DNA of 41,651 nucleotides, taken from positions 1 to 41,651 of the forward strand of contig NZ_PVTI01000029.1 of the NCBI RefSeq assembly GCF_003002895.1, given 5' to 3'. Shown here one piece after another: positions 7,680-16,104 of this stretch (the first letter of the stretch is position 1; each line of letters begins with the position of its first letter). A program made the position numbers and the translations under genes. The notes under the pieces were generated by a model. It did not search any database, was not told the origin of the DNA, and saw only the letters and a list, made by a program, of their open reading frames with translations. The stretch comes from Knoellia remsis. Lineage in GTDB: Bacteria; Actinomycetota; Actinomycetes; Actinomycetales; Dermatophilaceae.

Positions 7680-9169
7680 GCGAGCTCCTCCTGCCGGCGC
7701 ACGGTGCCGCGGCGGGCGGCATACGTCACGAAGAACGACAGGACGAGGGCGAGCAGGACGCCGAGGTTCGCATACGCGAAGGTGCCCTCCCAGTACGACC
7801 CGGCGGGGTCGTCGACGAAGGTGCCGAGGCCGAGGGGCTCGAGAAGGAAGCCCTGCCAGTTGTTCCAGGTGGCGTCGTCGGCGAAGTTGTTGACGACCAG
7901 TCCCCACCCAAGGACCGACGCGACGACCATGGTGCCGATCGAGGTCCAGTCCCAGGCGCCGTAGCGGCCGCGGGAGTCGAAGAGGGCGTCGTCGTCGTAG
8001 TCACGCTTGCGCAAGGCGATGTCGGCGATCATGATCCCCGCCCAGGAGGCGAGCGGCACACCGAGGGTGATGAGGAAGCTCTGGAACGGGCCGAGGAAGC
8101 TCTCCGCGACGAAGACGACGTAGAACGTGCCGAGCGTGAGGATGATGCCGTCGACGAGGGCCGCCATCGGGCGGGGGATGCGCACCCCGAGCGAGAGCAG
8201 GGTCAGCCCCGAGGAGTAGATGCCGAGCACCGCGCCCGAGACGAGCGAGAGGATCGCGGCGAGGAGGAACGGCACGAGCACCCACGTCGGCAGGAGGGTG
8301 GCGAGGGTGCCGATGGGGTCGGCGCCGATGCCCTCGAGGACGTTCGCGTCGGAGCCGGCGAGCGCGAGGCCGTAGCAGACGAGCAGGGCCGGGGCGAGGG
8401 CCCCGCCGAAGGTGTTCCAGCCGACGATGGCCGCGCCGCTGGCGTCCCGGCGCTGGTAGCGCGACCAGTCGGCGGCGATGTTGATCCAGCCGAGGCCGAA
8501 GCCGGTCATGACCATGACGAGCGCGCCGATGGTGGCGCCGATGCCGCCCGAGGGCAGCGAGCCGATCGCCGACCAGTCGAGGTGCCGGAACGTCATGACG
8601 ACGTAGAGGATCGTGATGGCGCCGGTGACCCAGGTGAGGATCGACTGGAGGCGCATGATGATGTGGTAGCCGGCGACCGACGCGAGCACGATCATCGCCG
8701 CGACGACGACGGCCGCGACGATCTTGGTGCCCGTGCCGCCGCCCCACCCGAGCCGGGTGAAGATCGTCGACGTCGCGAGCACCGCGAGGATGGCGAGGAA
8801 GGTCTCCCAGCCGATGGAGACGAGCCACGAGATGACGCCGGGCACCTTCTGGCCCTGCACCCCGAAGGCGGCCCGCGACAGGATCATCGTCGGTGCCGAG
8901 CCGCGCTTGCCCGCGATGGCGATGATGCCGCAGAGCGCGAACGAGATGACGATCCCGAGGATCGCAACGAGGACGCCCTGCCAGAAGGAGATGCCGAAGC
9001 CGAGGACGAACGCGGCATACGAGATCCCGAAGACGGAGACGTTCGCCGCGAACCACGGCCAGAACAGGTCGCGGGGTGCGGCGGTGCGGTCCGCCTCGTC
9101 GATGATCTCGATGCCGGTGGTCTCGACGCCGAGCCGCTTCGCGGCGTCGGCGGTGCGCACGTCAGTCAT
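7676..9169 (-). CDS. NCS1-family nucleobase/cytosine-type permease
   Basis: A 497-residue membrane transporter of the purine-cytosine permease family. The N-terminal cytoplasmic stretch ends in RDLFWPWFAANVSVFG, a typical NCS1 entry, followed by about 12 hydrophobic segments. Recognisable conserved blocks are SRAAFGVQGQKVPGVISWLV, GLGWINIAADWSRYQRRDAS and WAGIMIADIALRK. The C-terminal tail is short and charged. Its stop overlaps the GTG of the hydrolase gene, so the two proteins are probably made together. Cargo could be cytosine, a purine, hydantoin or a similar compound; sequence alone does not decide. The 114 bases between this gene and DUF3073 hold a small GTGGG/CCCAC hairpin (about 9241-9257) and an 11-base tandem repeat (9260-9281). 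Confidence 0.9.
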   Translation of the reverse strand: MTDVRTADAAKRLGVETTGIEIIDEADRTAAPRDLFWPWFAANVSVFGISYAAFVLGFGISFWQGVLVAILGIVISFALCGIIAIAGKRGSAPTMILSRAAFGVQGQKVPGVISWLVSIGWETFLAILAVLATSTIFTRLGWGGGTGTKIVAAVVVAAMIVLASVAGYHIIMRLQSILTWVTGAITILYVVMTFRHLDWSAIGSLPSGGIGATIGALVMVMTGFGLGWINIAADWSRYQRRDASGAAIVGWNTFGGALAPALLVCYGLALAGSDANVLEGIGADPIGTLATLLPTWVLVPFLLAAILSLVSGAVLGIYSSGLTLLSLGVRIPRPMAALVDGIILTLGTFYVVFVAESFLGPFQSFLITLGVPLASWAGIMIADIALRKRDYDDDALFDSRGRYGAWDWTSIGTMVVASVLGWGLVVNNFADDATWNNWQGFLLEPLGLGTFVDDPAGSYWEGTFAYANLGVLLALVLSFFVTYAARRGTVRRQEELA

Positions 9170-9283
9170 CCCGTGAGCATGGCAGATCGTCGCGCCGTGC
9201 TGGGGTGGGACAGGCGGGGTATGCCGGCCGCGGACGTGCGGTGGGGGTCAGCCCACCGTCGTGGTCACGTCGTGGTCACGTCG

Positions 9284-9478
9284 TCAACGGCGACTCGAGG
9301 CCCACGTGTCGTAGTCGTCCTCGTCGTCGCTGTCGTACTCGGAAGCCCGAGACGGCGGTGGCGACGACGTCTGACCGTGGAGTTCTCGCTCAAGCGCGCT
9401 CAGGTCGGTGTCGGGGCTGAAGTACTTCAGCTCGCGAGCCACCTTGGTCTGCTTGGCTTTTGCTCGGCCGCGCCCCAT
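9284..9478 (-). CDS. DUF3073 small acidic-tailed protein
   Basis: A 64-residue protein beginning MGRGRAKAKQTKVARELKYF, the near-invariant start of actinobacterial DUF3073 proteins. A basic N-terminal third is followed by TDLSALERELHG and an acidic tail rich in Asp and Glu (YDSDDEDDYD). No catalytic motif is visible and the family has no assigned function that I know of. Nucleic-acid or RNA-polymerase association would fit the charge pattern but is speculation. It stands alone between the permease gene and the repeat-rich interval 9479-9824. Confidence 0.9.
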   Translation of the reverse strand: MGRGRAKAKQTKVARELKYFSPDTDLSALERELHGQTSSPPPSRASEYDSDDEDDYDTWASSRR

Positions 9479-9660
9479 GGCGTGACCCCCTCGTGCGTCT
9501 GCCGGGACGGCATACCGCTGGGGACGGCCCCATCAGGGGGTCATCCCTCGTCGAGCTGCGGTCCCGGGAATCGTGTGTTTGTCGTGGGTCCAACGCTACA
9601 ACAGTCCGAAAGGATTCCGCTGCATGGGTCGGTCCGGTGAGACGGCGCCCTGGGTGTGCT

Positions 9661-9810
9661 GGCTCGTCCCCGTGGTGGTGAGTCGTCCCTTTCGTGGTGG
9701 CTTGTCCTCCCGTGGGTGAGTCGTCCCCCGAAGGAGGGACGAATCACCACACGAGGGACGACTCACCATGCGAGGGACGACTCACCATGCGAGGGACGAC
9801 TCACCATGCG
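9661..9810. repeat. Intergenic array of 13-19 bp direct and inverted repeats
   Basis: The interval between DUF3073 and the dehydrogenase gene holds copies of GGTGAGTCGTCCC in one orientation (9677-9689, 9715-9727, with degenerate copies near 9661 and 9697). Copies in the opposite orientation are GGGACGAATCACC (9736-9748) and GGGACGACTCACC (9755-9767, 9774-9786, 9793-9805). The last three are spaced exactly 19 bases apart. The two orientations meet at 9715-9748, which can fold as a 13-bp stem with one mismatch and an 8-base loop. The array ends about 15 bases after the dehydrogenase stop and could act as a terminator or protein-binding array. The rest of the 9479-9660 gap shows no gene. Confidence 0.9.
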
Positions 9811-9824
9811 GCGACGTCCTCAGG

Positions 9825-10994
9825 TCAGCGCTGCGGAAGCCAGATCGTCGACGAGCCGGCCGCCATGCGCTGCTCGGCGACGTGGTCGGCCGAGTCCGCG
9901 GGGCTCTCGCCGCGCTCGTCCGCCGTCCGCAGCACCTCAAGGGTGTGCTCGAAGATCGCCGTCGCGCCCCGCTTGGCCCGCTCGAAGTCGAACCCGTTCA
10001 GCTCGTCGCTGACCTGGATGACGCCACCGGCGTTGACGAGGAAGTCGGGGCAGTAGGTGATGCCGCGCGCGACGAGCCGGTCGGCGGTGCCGCCCGGGCC
10101 CTCGGTGACGAGCTGGTTGTTCGCGCCGCCGCAGACGATGCGGGCCGTGAGCGCCTCGACGGTGTCGTCGTCGAGTGCGCCACCGAGGGCGCAGGGGGCG
10201 TAGACGTCGAGCTCGCTGCGCACGAGCGCGGCGACGTCGCTCACGCTCTCGATGCCGGGGTGCGTCTGCTGCAGGGCGGCGACCGCGTCGGCGTTGACGT
10301 CGGTGACGACGACCTGCGCACCGTCCTCGACGAGGTGACCGGCGAGGATGCGGCCAACCTTGCCGACGCCGGCGATGCCGACCCGCCGGCCGCGCAGGGT
10401 CGGCTCGCCCCAGACGTGCTGGGCGGCCGCGCGCATGCCCTGGAAGACGCCGTATGCCGTGAGCACCGAGGAGTCGCCCGCGCCGCCGTTCTCGGGGGAG
10501 CGGCCGGTCGCGAACCGGGTCGTCTCGGCGACGACGTCCATGTCGGGGACGTAGGTGCCCACGTCGCAGGCCGTGACGTAGCGGCCGCCGAGGCTCTCGA
10601 CGAACCGACCGTAGGCGCGCAGCAGCTCGGGGGTCTTGGTCGTCGTCGGGTCACCGATGATGACCGCCTTGCCGCCACCGTGGGGGATGCCCGCGACCGC
10701 GTTCTTGTAGGACATGCCGCGGGAGAGGCGCAGCACGTCGGCGAGGGCCTCGTCCTGGCTGGCGTACGGGTAGAAGCGGGTGCCGCCGAGGGCCGGGCCG
10801 AGGCGGCTGTCGTGGATCGCGATGATGGCGCGCAGGCCGCTGTCCGGGTCGGAGCAGAAGACGACCTGCTCGTGGCTCGAGGTGTCGAGCGGGTCGTGCT
10901 GGGCCGGGACGGTGGGTGTCGCGGACGGTGCGGACGGGGCGGACGGCGAGGACGGGGCGGACGGCGTGGGAGAGGTGACGGACGACGCGGTCAC
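9825..10994 (-). CDS. Leu/Val (Glu-type) amino-acid dehydrogenase, probably valine dehydrogenase
   Basis: A 389-residue NAD-dependent amino-acid dehydrogenase that should deaminate a branched-chain amino acid. The Glu/Leu/Phe/Val dimerisation domain has [10 protein letters not shown] and [20 protein letters not shown], the latter containing the substrate-binding and catalytic Lys region. Asp in [13 protein letters not shown] follows. The Rossmann domain has [17 protein letters not shown] and the conserved CGGANNQL. The first 35 or so residues are an unusual Ser/Ala/Pro-rich extension ([16 protein letters not shown]) coded by GCGGACGG-like DNA repeats. A later start near the SSHEQVVF region cannot be excluded. 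Actinobacterial valine dehydrogenases are close relatives, but substrate choice between Leu and Val is not decidable here. Confidence 0.9.
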   Translation of the reverse strand: MTASSVTSPTPSAPSSPSAPSAPSATPTVPAQHDPLDTSSHEQVVFCSDPDSGLRAIIAIHDSRLGPALGGTRFYPYASQDEALADVLRLSRGMSYKNAVAGIPHGGGKAVIIGDPTTTKTPELLRAYGRFVESLGGRYVTACDVGTYVPDMDVVAETTRFATGRSPENGGAGDSSVLTAYGVFQGMRAAAQHVWGEPTLRGRRVGIAGVGKVGRILAGHLVEDGAQVVVTDVNADAVAALQQTHPGIESVSDVAALVRSELDVYAPCALGGALDDDTVEALTARIVCGGANNQLVTEGPGGTADRLVARGITYCPDFLVNAGGVIQVSDELNGFDFERAKRGATAIFEHTLEVLRTADERGESPADSADHVAEQRMAAGSSTIWLPQR

Positions 10995-11084
10995 GGTGGT
11001 GACTCCTTTGTCAGAACTGGTGGAAGCGTGGGTCGCACGCTCCCCTCAGGCTAGCCCCGCATCGTGGCGGACCGGCGTGACCGT

Positions 11085-11789
11085 TCAGCCCTCGACCCCG
11101 GTGCTCTCGTGCGGCTCTCCCACGGGCTTGGACTCGGGCGACCCGCGCTCGCGTAGGTAGATCGCGAGCACGACCATGCTCGCGACGGCGAGGAACTCCG
11201 ACTGCCAGTTCTGGAAGGTGCGGCTCCAGAAGTCCGGGGCGGTGAGGTAGTCGCCGAACGTCAGCGGCGCCTTGAGCTCGCGCAGCTGTTCGGCGTTGTA
11301 TGCCGCGTGGCCGGCGATGAGCTGCGCCAGCCAGGAGGCGAGGAAGATCGCGCCCATCGTCAGGCCGAGCGAGTGCGAGAAGAGGGCGCGGCGCCACCCG
11401 TCTGCCCTGGCCCAGGTGGGGGAGTCGGGGTCGGCGTGCTCGCCGACCTTCTGCTCTTCGTCCGTGCCGCGGCCGATCTTGTGCAGGGGCTTGGACTCGG
11501 GCGACCCCTTCTGGACGAACCAGATGGTCAGGAGGATGAAGAGGAGGAACTGGAGGTACTCCGACTGCCAGTTCTCCGCGACGTCGACGGCGAAGCTCGA
11601 GCTCGTGAGGTACTCGAGCATGCCGATCTGCTGCAGCCCGGCGTCGCGGGCGTCGGCGTTCACCCCGGCCAGGCCCGAGATCGCCTGTCCGACAAGGGCG
11701 CCCAGCAGGAGGAGGCCGAAGACGAGCGGCAGGCTGTTCCGCCGCAGAGGACCCGGCGTCGTCGAGGACTCGTTCTTCGTCGCGTTCAT
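11085..11789 (-). CDS. DUF6766-type membrane protein with internal duplication
   Basis: A 234-residue membrane protein that resembles the DUF6766 family as I recall it. Start ATG 11789 overlaps the preceding microgene stop as ATGA. The two halves are related: ENWQSEYLQFLLFILLTIWF then VQKGSPESKPL in the first, and QNWQSEFLAVASMVVLAIYL then RERGSPESKPV in the second. Each half has two hydrophobic segments, for example LPLVFGLLLLGALVGQAISG and LTMGAIFLASWLAQLIAG. This points to an ancestral tandem duplication of a two-helix unit. No catalytic motif is visible and function is unknown. It is the last gene of a three-gene minus-strand operon. Confidence 0.85.
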   Translation of the reverse strand: MNATKNESSTTPGPLRRNSLPLVFGLLLLGALVGQAISGLAGVNADARDAGLQQIGMLEYLTSSSFAVDVAENWQSEYLQFLLFILLTIWFVQKGSPESKPLHKIGRGTDEEQKVGEHADPDSPTWARADGWRRALFSHSLGLTMGAIFLASWLAQLIAGHAAYNAEQLRELKAPLTFGDYLTAPDFWSRTFQNWQSEFLAVASMVVLAIYLRERGSPESKPVGEPHESTGVEG

Positions 11790-11878
11790 CGGCCGAGCAC
11801 CCCGATGGAGATGCACCACGCCAGCCCGAGCACGATGAAGGCGAGCCAGCCGACGAACTGCCATCGCATGCCGCTCAT
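11786..11878 (-). CDS. 30-residue single-span membrane microprotein
   Basis: A tiny open frame reading MSGMRWQFVGWLAFIVLGLA and ending WCISIGVLGR. It is essentially one transmembrane helix. ATG 11878 has GGAAGG about ten bases upstream and starts four bases after the stop of the upstream lipoprotein gene. Its TGA overlaps the ATG of the DUF6766-type gene (11786-11789). This tight packing argues for a real gene that is coupled to, and perhaps a subunit of, the larger membrane protein. The family is unrecognised. Confidence 0.6.
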   Translation of the reverse strand: MSGMRWQFVGWLAFIVLGLAWCISIGVLGR

Positions 11879-11882
11879 CGCG

Positions 11883-12302
11883 TCACCGCCCTTCCACCGT
11901 GCAGTCGTAGGGCAGGTCGTCGCCGCGGGACTCGCAGCCCGCAGCGGTGACCCGCCAGCCGTCGTCGAAGCGGCTGAGGAAGAGGGTCTGCCCGTCCCAG
12001 CGCACCATCGCCTCGCGCCCGTAGACCTCGACCTCCGGCTCGGACGTCGGGTCGCCGTCGGGTGCGACCTCCTGCATCGCCGAGGCGCAGTCCTCGCCGT
12101 CGGACTGCAGCGTCTCGACAGTGGCCGGGGCGAGGAAGGCGCACGCGCCGTCGGGCGCCGAGCTCGCCGCGGCGAGGAAGCGCGTCGCGACGTTGCCGAC
12201 CGCCTCGTCCTGGGTCGATCCACGGCCGGCGCACCCCGTCGCCAGCCCCAGGACGGCGACGGACGCGACGGCGACGCGCACGCGCGACGTGCGCCACGGC
12301 AT
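11883..12302 (-). CDS. Small lipoprotein of unknown function
   Basis: A 139-residue predicted lipoprotein. ATG 12302 ([20 protein letters not shown]) begins a signal peptide with lipobox LATGC, and an upstream ATG at 12353 would only add an Arg-rich stretch. The mature part resembles the NTF2-like or lumazine-binding-like small exported proteins of actinobacteria: it has [20 protein letters not shown], a Cys-containing FLAP...[13 protein letters not shown] segment and a final [15 protein letters not shown]. Four cysteines in the mature domain suggest disulfides. It is the first gene of the operon with the 30-residue microprotein and DUF6766, and is divergent from fgd with 89 bases between starts. 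Function is unknown. Confidence 0.75.
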   Translation of the reverse strand: MPWRTSRVRVAVASVAVLGLATGCAGRGSTQDEAVGNVATRFLAAASSAPDGACAFLAPATVETLQSDGEDCASAMQEVAPDGDPTSEPEVEVYGREAMVRWDGQTLFLSRFDDGWRVTAAGCESRGDDLPYDCTVEGR

Positions 12303-12391
12303 ACGGGCCACTCTGCGTCCACGACCGGGGCGACGTGGGAGGTGAGGAGGCACACGCTCACTATCGCACCGGCATGGGAGAGGATGGGTTC

Positions 12392-13465
12392 ATGCGCATC
12401 GGCTACAAGGCCTCGGCCGAGCAGTTCGCGCCCGGCGACCTCGCGGCATACGCGATCCTCGCCGAGGAGCTGGGACTGGACTCGGTGACCATCTCGGACC
12501 ACTTCCAGCCCTGGCGGCTCGAAGGCGGGCACGCGCCCAGCTCGATCCCGTGGCTGTCGTGGGTCGCGGCACGCACCGAGCGGGTGCTCCTCGGGACGTC
12601 GGTGATGACGCCGACCTACCGCTACAACCCGGCGGTCGTGGCGCAGGCGTTCGCGACGATGGCGTGCCTCGCACCCGGGCGGATCATGCTCGGCGTCGGC
12701 ACCGGCGAGGCACTCAACGAGGTGGCTGTCGGCTCGGTGCCGGAGAGCGGGTGGCCCGAGTTCAAGGAGCGGTTCGCGCGGCTGCGTGAGGCGGTGCGGC
12801 TCATGCGCCAGCTGTGGACCGAGGACTCGGTGACGTTCGAGGGCGAGTACTACCGCACCGAGGACGCGAAGATCTTCGACCGGCCGGATTCGCCTGTGCC
12901 CGTGTACGTTGCGGCCGGCGGGCCGCTCGTCGCGCGGTATGCCGGCCGGGTCGGTGACGGTTTCATCTGCACCTCGGGCAAGGGTCGCGAGCTGTATGCC
13001 GACAAGCTGCTGCCCGCGGTGGCCGAGGGGCTGTCGAAGGCCGGGCGCCCGGCTGGCTCGATCGACCGGATGATCGAGATCAAGCTGTCCTGGGACCCCG
13101 ACCCGGACCAGGCGCTGGAGAACACGCGGTTCTGGGCGCCGCTGTCGCTGACGGCCGAGCAGAAGCACTCGATCCATTCGCCCGCGGAGATGGAGAAGGC
13201 CGCCGACGAGCTGCCCATCGAGCAGGTCGCGAAACGCTGGATCGTCGCTTCGACACCGGAGGAGGTCATCGACGCGGTGCGCGAGTACACCGACCTCGGC
13301 TTCGACCACCTCGTCTTCCACGGGCCGGGGCACGACCAGGAGCGGTTCCTGCGGACGTTCACCGAGCAGGTCGTGCCGGGGTTGCGCGAGCTCGTGCCGG
13401 GTGACGGGGTGGCCGGTGCCGCCGGCGCGGCCGGTGCTGCCGGCGCAGCCGGAGGCGCGTCGTGA
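12392..13465 (+). CDS. fgd: F420-dependent glucose-6-phosphate dehydrogenase
   Basis: A 357-residue luciferase-like flavin-analogue enzyme that oxidises glucose 6-phosphate and reduces coenzyme F420. Long blocks match mycobacterial Fgd1: [30 protein letters not shown] (His40-type catalytic region), [45 protein letters not shown] and [21 protein letters not shown] 12392 is preferred over ATG 12374 because GAGAGGA precedes it. The C-terminus carries a Gly/Ala repeat (about 12 residues of GAAGAA pattern) absent from the mycobacterial protein. Its stop overlaps the DoxX start (GTGA). The gene implies that the organism makes F420, though no F420 biosynthesis gene is in the window. Confidence 0.95.
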   Translation: MRIGYKASAEQFAPGDLAAYAILAEELGLDSVTISDHFQPWRLEGGHAPSSIPWLSWVAARTERVLLGTSVMTPTYRYNPAVVAQAFATMACLAPGRIMLGVGTGEALNEVAVGSVPESGWPEFKERFARLREAVRLMRQLWTEDSVTFEGEYYRTEDAKIFDRPDSPVPVYVAAGGPLVARYAGRVGDGFICTSGKGRELYADKLLPAVAEGLSKAGRPAGSIDRMIEIKLSWDPDPDQALENTRFWAPLSLTAEQKHSIHSPAEMEKAADELPIEQVAKRWIVASTPEEVIDAVREYTDLGFDHLVFHGPGHDQERFLRTFTEQVVPGLRELVPGDGVAGAAGAAGAAGAAGGAS

Positions 13466-13986
13466 CGGTGGGCCAGAGCGAGCTCGACCTCGCCTCGCTC
13501 GTGCTGCGCCTCGCGCTCGGGCCGATGCTCGTCATCCACGGCCTCAACAAGGTCCAGGGCGGACTGTCGGGGACGGCTGGCTGGTTCGAGTCGCTCGGGT
13601 TGCGCCCGGGGTGGCTGCACGCCCGGTTCGCCGCGTTCACCGAGATCGGTGCCGGGCTGCTCGTGACGTTCGGGCTGCTCACCGGGCTGGCGGCGACGGC
13701 GTTCGTCGGGCTCATGGCGGTGGCGGCGCTCACCGACCACCGGGGTAAGGGCTACTTCATCTTCAAGGGCGGCTGGGAGTACGTCGTCCTCATCGCGATG
13801 GTCGCGGTGGGGCTCGCGGTCCTCGGCCCGGGCCGCTGGTCGCTCGACGAGGTGTTCGGGCTCGACCTCTCGGGCGTGGTGTGGGGTGTCATCGCCCTCG
13901 TCGGCGGTGTAGCCGCGGCGCTCGGACTGCTCGCCGCGTTCTACCGCCCGTCGGCCACGTCCTCGTCCTCGTCCGCCACCGACTGA
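13462..13986 (+). CDS. DoxX-family membrane protein
   Basis: A 174-residue protein with four hydrophobic segments. Start GTG 13462 overlaps the fgd stop by four bases. The DoxX pattern is clear: [20 protein letters not shown] at the first helix, [20 protein letters not shown] at the second, then [21 protein letters not shown] Ser-rich tail ends the protein. DoxX proteins are associated with thiol and oxidative-stress complexes in some actinobacteria and with quinone-linked functions in others; no specific role follows from this sequence. Coupling to the F420 dehydrogenase suggests a redox partner or simply operon convenience. Confidence 0.88.
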   Translation: MTVGQSELDLASLVLRLALGPMLVIHGLNKVQGGLSGTAGWFESLGLRPGWLHARFAAFTEIGAGLLVTFGLLTGLAATAFVGLMAVAALTDHRGKGYFIFKGGWEYVVLIAMVAVGLAVLGPGRWSLDEVFGLDLSGVVWGVIALVGGVAAALGLLAAFYRPSATSSSSSATD

Positions 13987-14029
13987 CCCGCACGCCGTCC
14001 CCGCCCGCCTCGACCCCAGGAGTCATGTC

Positions 14030-15211
14030 ATGAGCACGACCACCCTCTCGCCCCGCGACGCCGTCATCGTGGACGCCGTCCGCACGCCCGTCGGTCGCCG
14101 CAAGGGCTCCCTCGCCGACGCCCACGGGGTCGAGCTGTCCGCGCACGTGTTGCGGGCCCTCGCCTCGCGGACCGGTCTGGACCCGGCCGTCGTCGACGAC
14201 GTCGTCTGGGGCGTCGTGCAGCAGATCGGCCAGCAGTCGTTCAACCTCGGCCGCAACGCCGTCCTCACCGCCGGCTGGCCCGAGTCGGTGCCCGCGACGA
14301 CGATCGACCGCCAGTGCGGATCGTCGCAGCAGGCCGTGCACTTCGCCGCGGCCGCGATCCAGTCCGGCCAACAGGACGTCGTCATCGCCGGCGGCGTCGA
14401 GATGATGACCGCGCTGCCGCTCGGGGCGGCGCTCGCCGGTGGCGAGTTCGGCTTCCCGTACCCGCCGTCGCTGCTCGAGCGCTACCAGGTGGACACGTTC
14501 AACCAGGGCATCGGCGCCGAGCTCATTGCGGAGAAGTGGGGGCTGTCGCGGGAGGTGCTCGATGCGTATGCCGCCCGGTCCCACGAGCGTCTCGCCGCCG
14601 CGATCGACGCGGACCGTTTCTCGGACCATCTCGCGCCGGTGGAGCTCGCCGACGGGTCGACGTTCTCGGTCGACGAGGGCCTGCGTCGTGGCACGTCGGT
14701 CCAGACGCTCGCCGACCTCAAGCCGGTCTTCAAGGAGGACGGTGTCATCCACGCCGGCAACTCCTCGCAGATCAGCGACGGCGCCTCGGCGGTGCTGCTC
14801 ATGGCTGCAGAGAAGGCCGAGGCGTTGGGCCTCACGCCGATCGCCCGCTTCCACACCGGCGTCCTCGCCGGCGACGACCCGGTCATGATGCTGACCGCCC
14901 CGATCCCCGCCACCCACAAGGTGATTGAGCGCTCCGGCCTGTCGCTCGGCGACATCGGCGCCTTCGAGGTCAACGAGGCGTTCGCGTCGGTGCCGCTCGC
15001 GTGGCAGGCCGAGTTCGGGGTGGACGAGGAGCTGTTCAACCCCAACGGCGGCGCCATCGCCATCGGGCACCCGCTCGGCGGCTCGGGCGGGCGCATCATG
15101 AGCGACCTCGTCTTCCACATGAAGCGCGAGGGCATCCGCTACGGCCTGCAGACGATGTGCGAGGGCGGCGGCATGGCCAACGCGACGATCCTCGAGCTCG
15201 TCGAGGGATGA
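14030..15211 (+). CDS. Acetyl-CoA acetyltransferase / 3-ketoacyl-CoA thiolase
   Basis: A 393-residue thiolase. The nucleophile Cys96 lies in TTIDRQCGSSQQAVHFAA. The other conserved blocks are VIAGGVEMM, FEVNEAFASVPLAW, NPNGGAIAIGHPLGGSGGR with the catalytic His, and MCEGGGMANATILE with the second Cys. The steroid/long-chain 3-ketoacyl-CoA thiolases of actinobacteria (FadA5-like) share this motif style, so fatty-acid or sterol-side-chain degradation is possible, but substrate is not decided. ATG 14030 follows an AGGAG at about 14018-14022. Its stop overlaps the hydratase start (ATGA 15208-15211), making the two enzymes a coupled beta-oxidation pair. Confidence 0.93.
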   Translation: MSTTTLSPRDAVIVDAVRTPVGRRKGSLADAHGVELSAHVLRALASRTGLDPAVVDDVVWGVVQQIGQQSFNLGRNAVLTAGWPESVPATTIDRQCGSSQQAVHFAAAAIQSGQQDVVIAGGVEMMTALPLGAALAGGEFGFPYPPSLLERYQVDTFNQGIGAELIAEKWGLSREVLDAYAARSHERLAAAIDADRFSDHLAPVELADGSTFSVDEGLRRGTSVQTLADLKPVFKEDGVIHAGNSSQISDGASAVLLMAAEKAEALGLTPIARFHTGVLAGDDPVMMLTAPIPATHKVIERSGLSLGDIGAFEVNEAFASVPLAWQAEFGVDEELFNPNGGAIAIGHPLGGSGGRIMSDLVFHMKREGIRYGLQTMCEGGGMANATILELVEG

Positions 15212-16104
15212 GCACCGACGGACCCGAGGTCCGGGTCGAGACCGACGGCGCGGTCGGTCGGGTCACGCTCGCGGCGCCCGACCGGCTCAACGCGCTCGAC
15301 CCGGCGATGCTCGAGGTGCTGGCGCGCGGGGTTCGTGACCTCGACGCCGACCCGGTCGTCCGCGTCATCGTGCTGGCCGGCGAGGGGCGGGCGTTCAGCG
15401 CCGGCGCCGACCTCGGAGACGTTGGGGTGTCGGGAACGGGCGATCAGTCGGGGGGTGAGGCGAACGGAATCGGCGATCAGTCGGGTGACGGAGCGAACGG
15501 AATCGGCAATCAGTCGGGTGACGGAGCGAACGGAATCGGCAATCAGTCGAGGGAGCACCCGCTCGACGGGACGTTGGTCGGGGTCGGCGAGGCCGTGCGG
15601 GCGATCGTCGGTGCGGGCACGCCGGTGCTCGCGCTCGTGCCCGGCGTCGCTGCCGGGGCCGGGCTGTCGATCGCCCTGGCCGCCGACTACTGCCTCGTCG
15701 CCGACGACGCGACGCTCGTCCTCGCCTTCGGCGCCCTCGGCCTCATGCCGGACGGTGGTGCCACGGCCGTCGTCGCCGCCTCCATCGGGCGGGCGCGTGC
15801 CCTGCGACTCGCCCTGACCGGCGAGAAGCTCACCGGCGCGCAGGCCGCGGAGTGGGGCCTCCTCGCGGAGTCCGTTGCCGCAGAACGGTTCCCGGGCCGT
15901 GCCGCTGAGCTGACCGACCTGCTCGCGGCTCTTGCCCCGCAGGGCGCGGCCCGGACGACGGCGGCGGTCAACGACGCCACGCTCGACCTCGAGGCCGCCC
16001 TGGCGCGGGAGGAGAGCGGTCAGGCGGAGCTCATCCGGACGGACGACTTCGCCGAGGGAGCGGCGGCCTTCCGGGAGAAGCGCCGCCCCGTCTTCGGGCG
16101 ATGA
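15208..16104 (+). CDS. Enoyl-CoA hydratase/isomerase with in-frame repeat insertion
   Basis: A 298-residue crotonase-fold enzyme. The acyl-CoA oxyanion-hole blocks are present: GRAFSAGADLGD (about residues 61-72) and VPGVAAGAGLSIALAADYCL. The catalytic Glu positions of classical hydratases are not clearly kept (FGALGLMPDGGATAVV is seen), so isomerase or other crotonase chemistry is possible. Between the two blocks, residues about 78-114 consist of an 11-residue repeat (SGDGANGIGNQ, nearly four copies) coded by an exact 33-bp DNA repeat. In relatives this region is a short variable loop, so the insertion may be tolerated. The start overlaps the thiolase stop, and its stop overlaps the gpgS start. 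Confidence 0.9.
   Translation: MSTDGPEVRVETDGAVGRVTLAAPDRLNALDPAMLEVLARGVRDLDADPVVRVIVLAGEGRAFSAGADLGDVGVSGTGDQSGGEANGIGDQSGDGANGIGNQSGDGANGIGNQSREHPLDGTLVGVGEAVRAIVGAGTPVLALVPGVAAGAGLSIALAADYCLVADDATLVLAFGALGLMPDGGATAVVAASIGRARALRLALTGEKLTGAQAAEWGLLAESVAAERFPGRAAELTDLLAALAPQGAARTTAAVNDATLDLEAALAREESGQAELIRTDDFAEGAAAFREKRRPVFGR
15441..15550 (+). repeat. 33-bp tandem repeat inside the enoyl-CoA hydratase gene
   Basis: Units beginning CGATCAGTCGG or CAATCAGTCGG start at 15441, 15474, 15507 and 15540, an exact 33-base period. The second and third full units are nearly identical and differ from the first at a few bases. Each unit contains CGAACGGAATCGGC and GTGACGGAGC. The period is a multiple of three, so the reading frame survives and encodes an 11-residue repeat. 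The array lies in a loop-coding part of a conserved enzyme gene. Confidence 0.95.

Noticed and set aside
7601-9640. 679-residue plus-strand open frame
   Set aside because: It is antisense to the NCS1 permease and DUF3073 genes, with highly charged sequence and no domain.
9661-9810. CRISPR array
   Set aside because: The 19-base spacing is too short to hold spacers, units occur in both orientations, and no cas gene is in the window.
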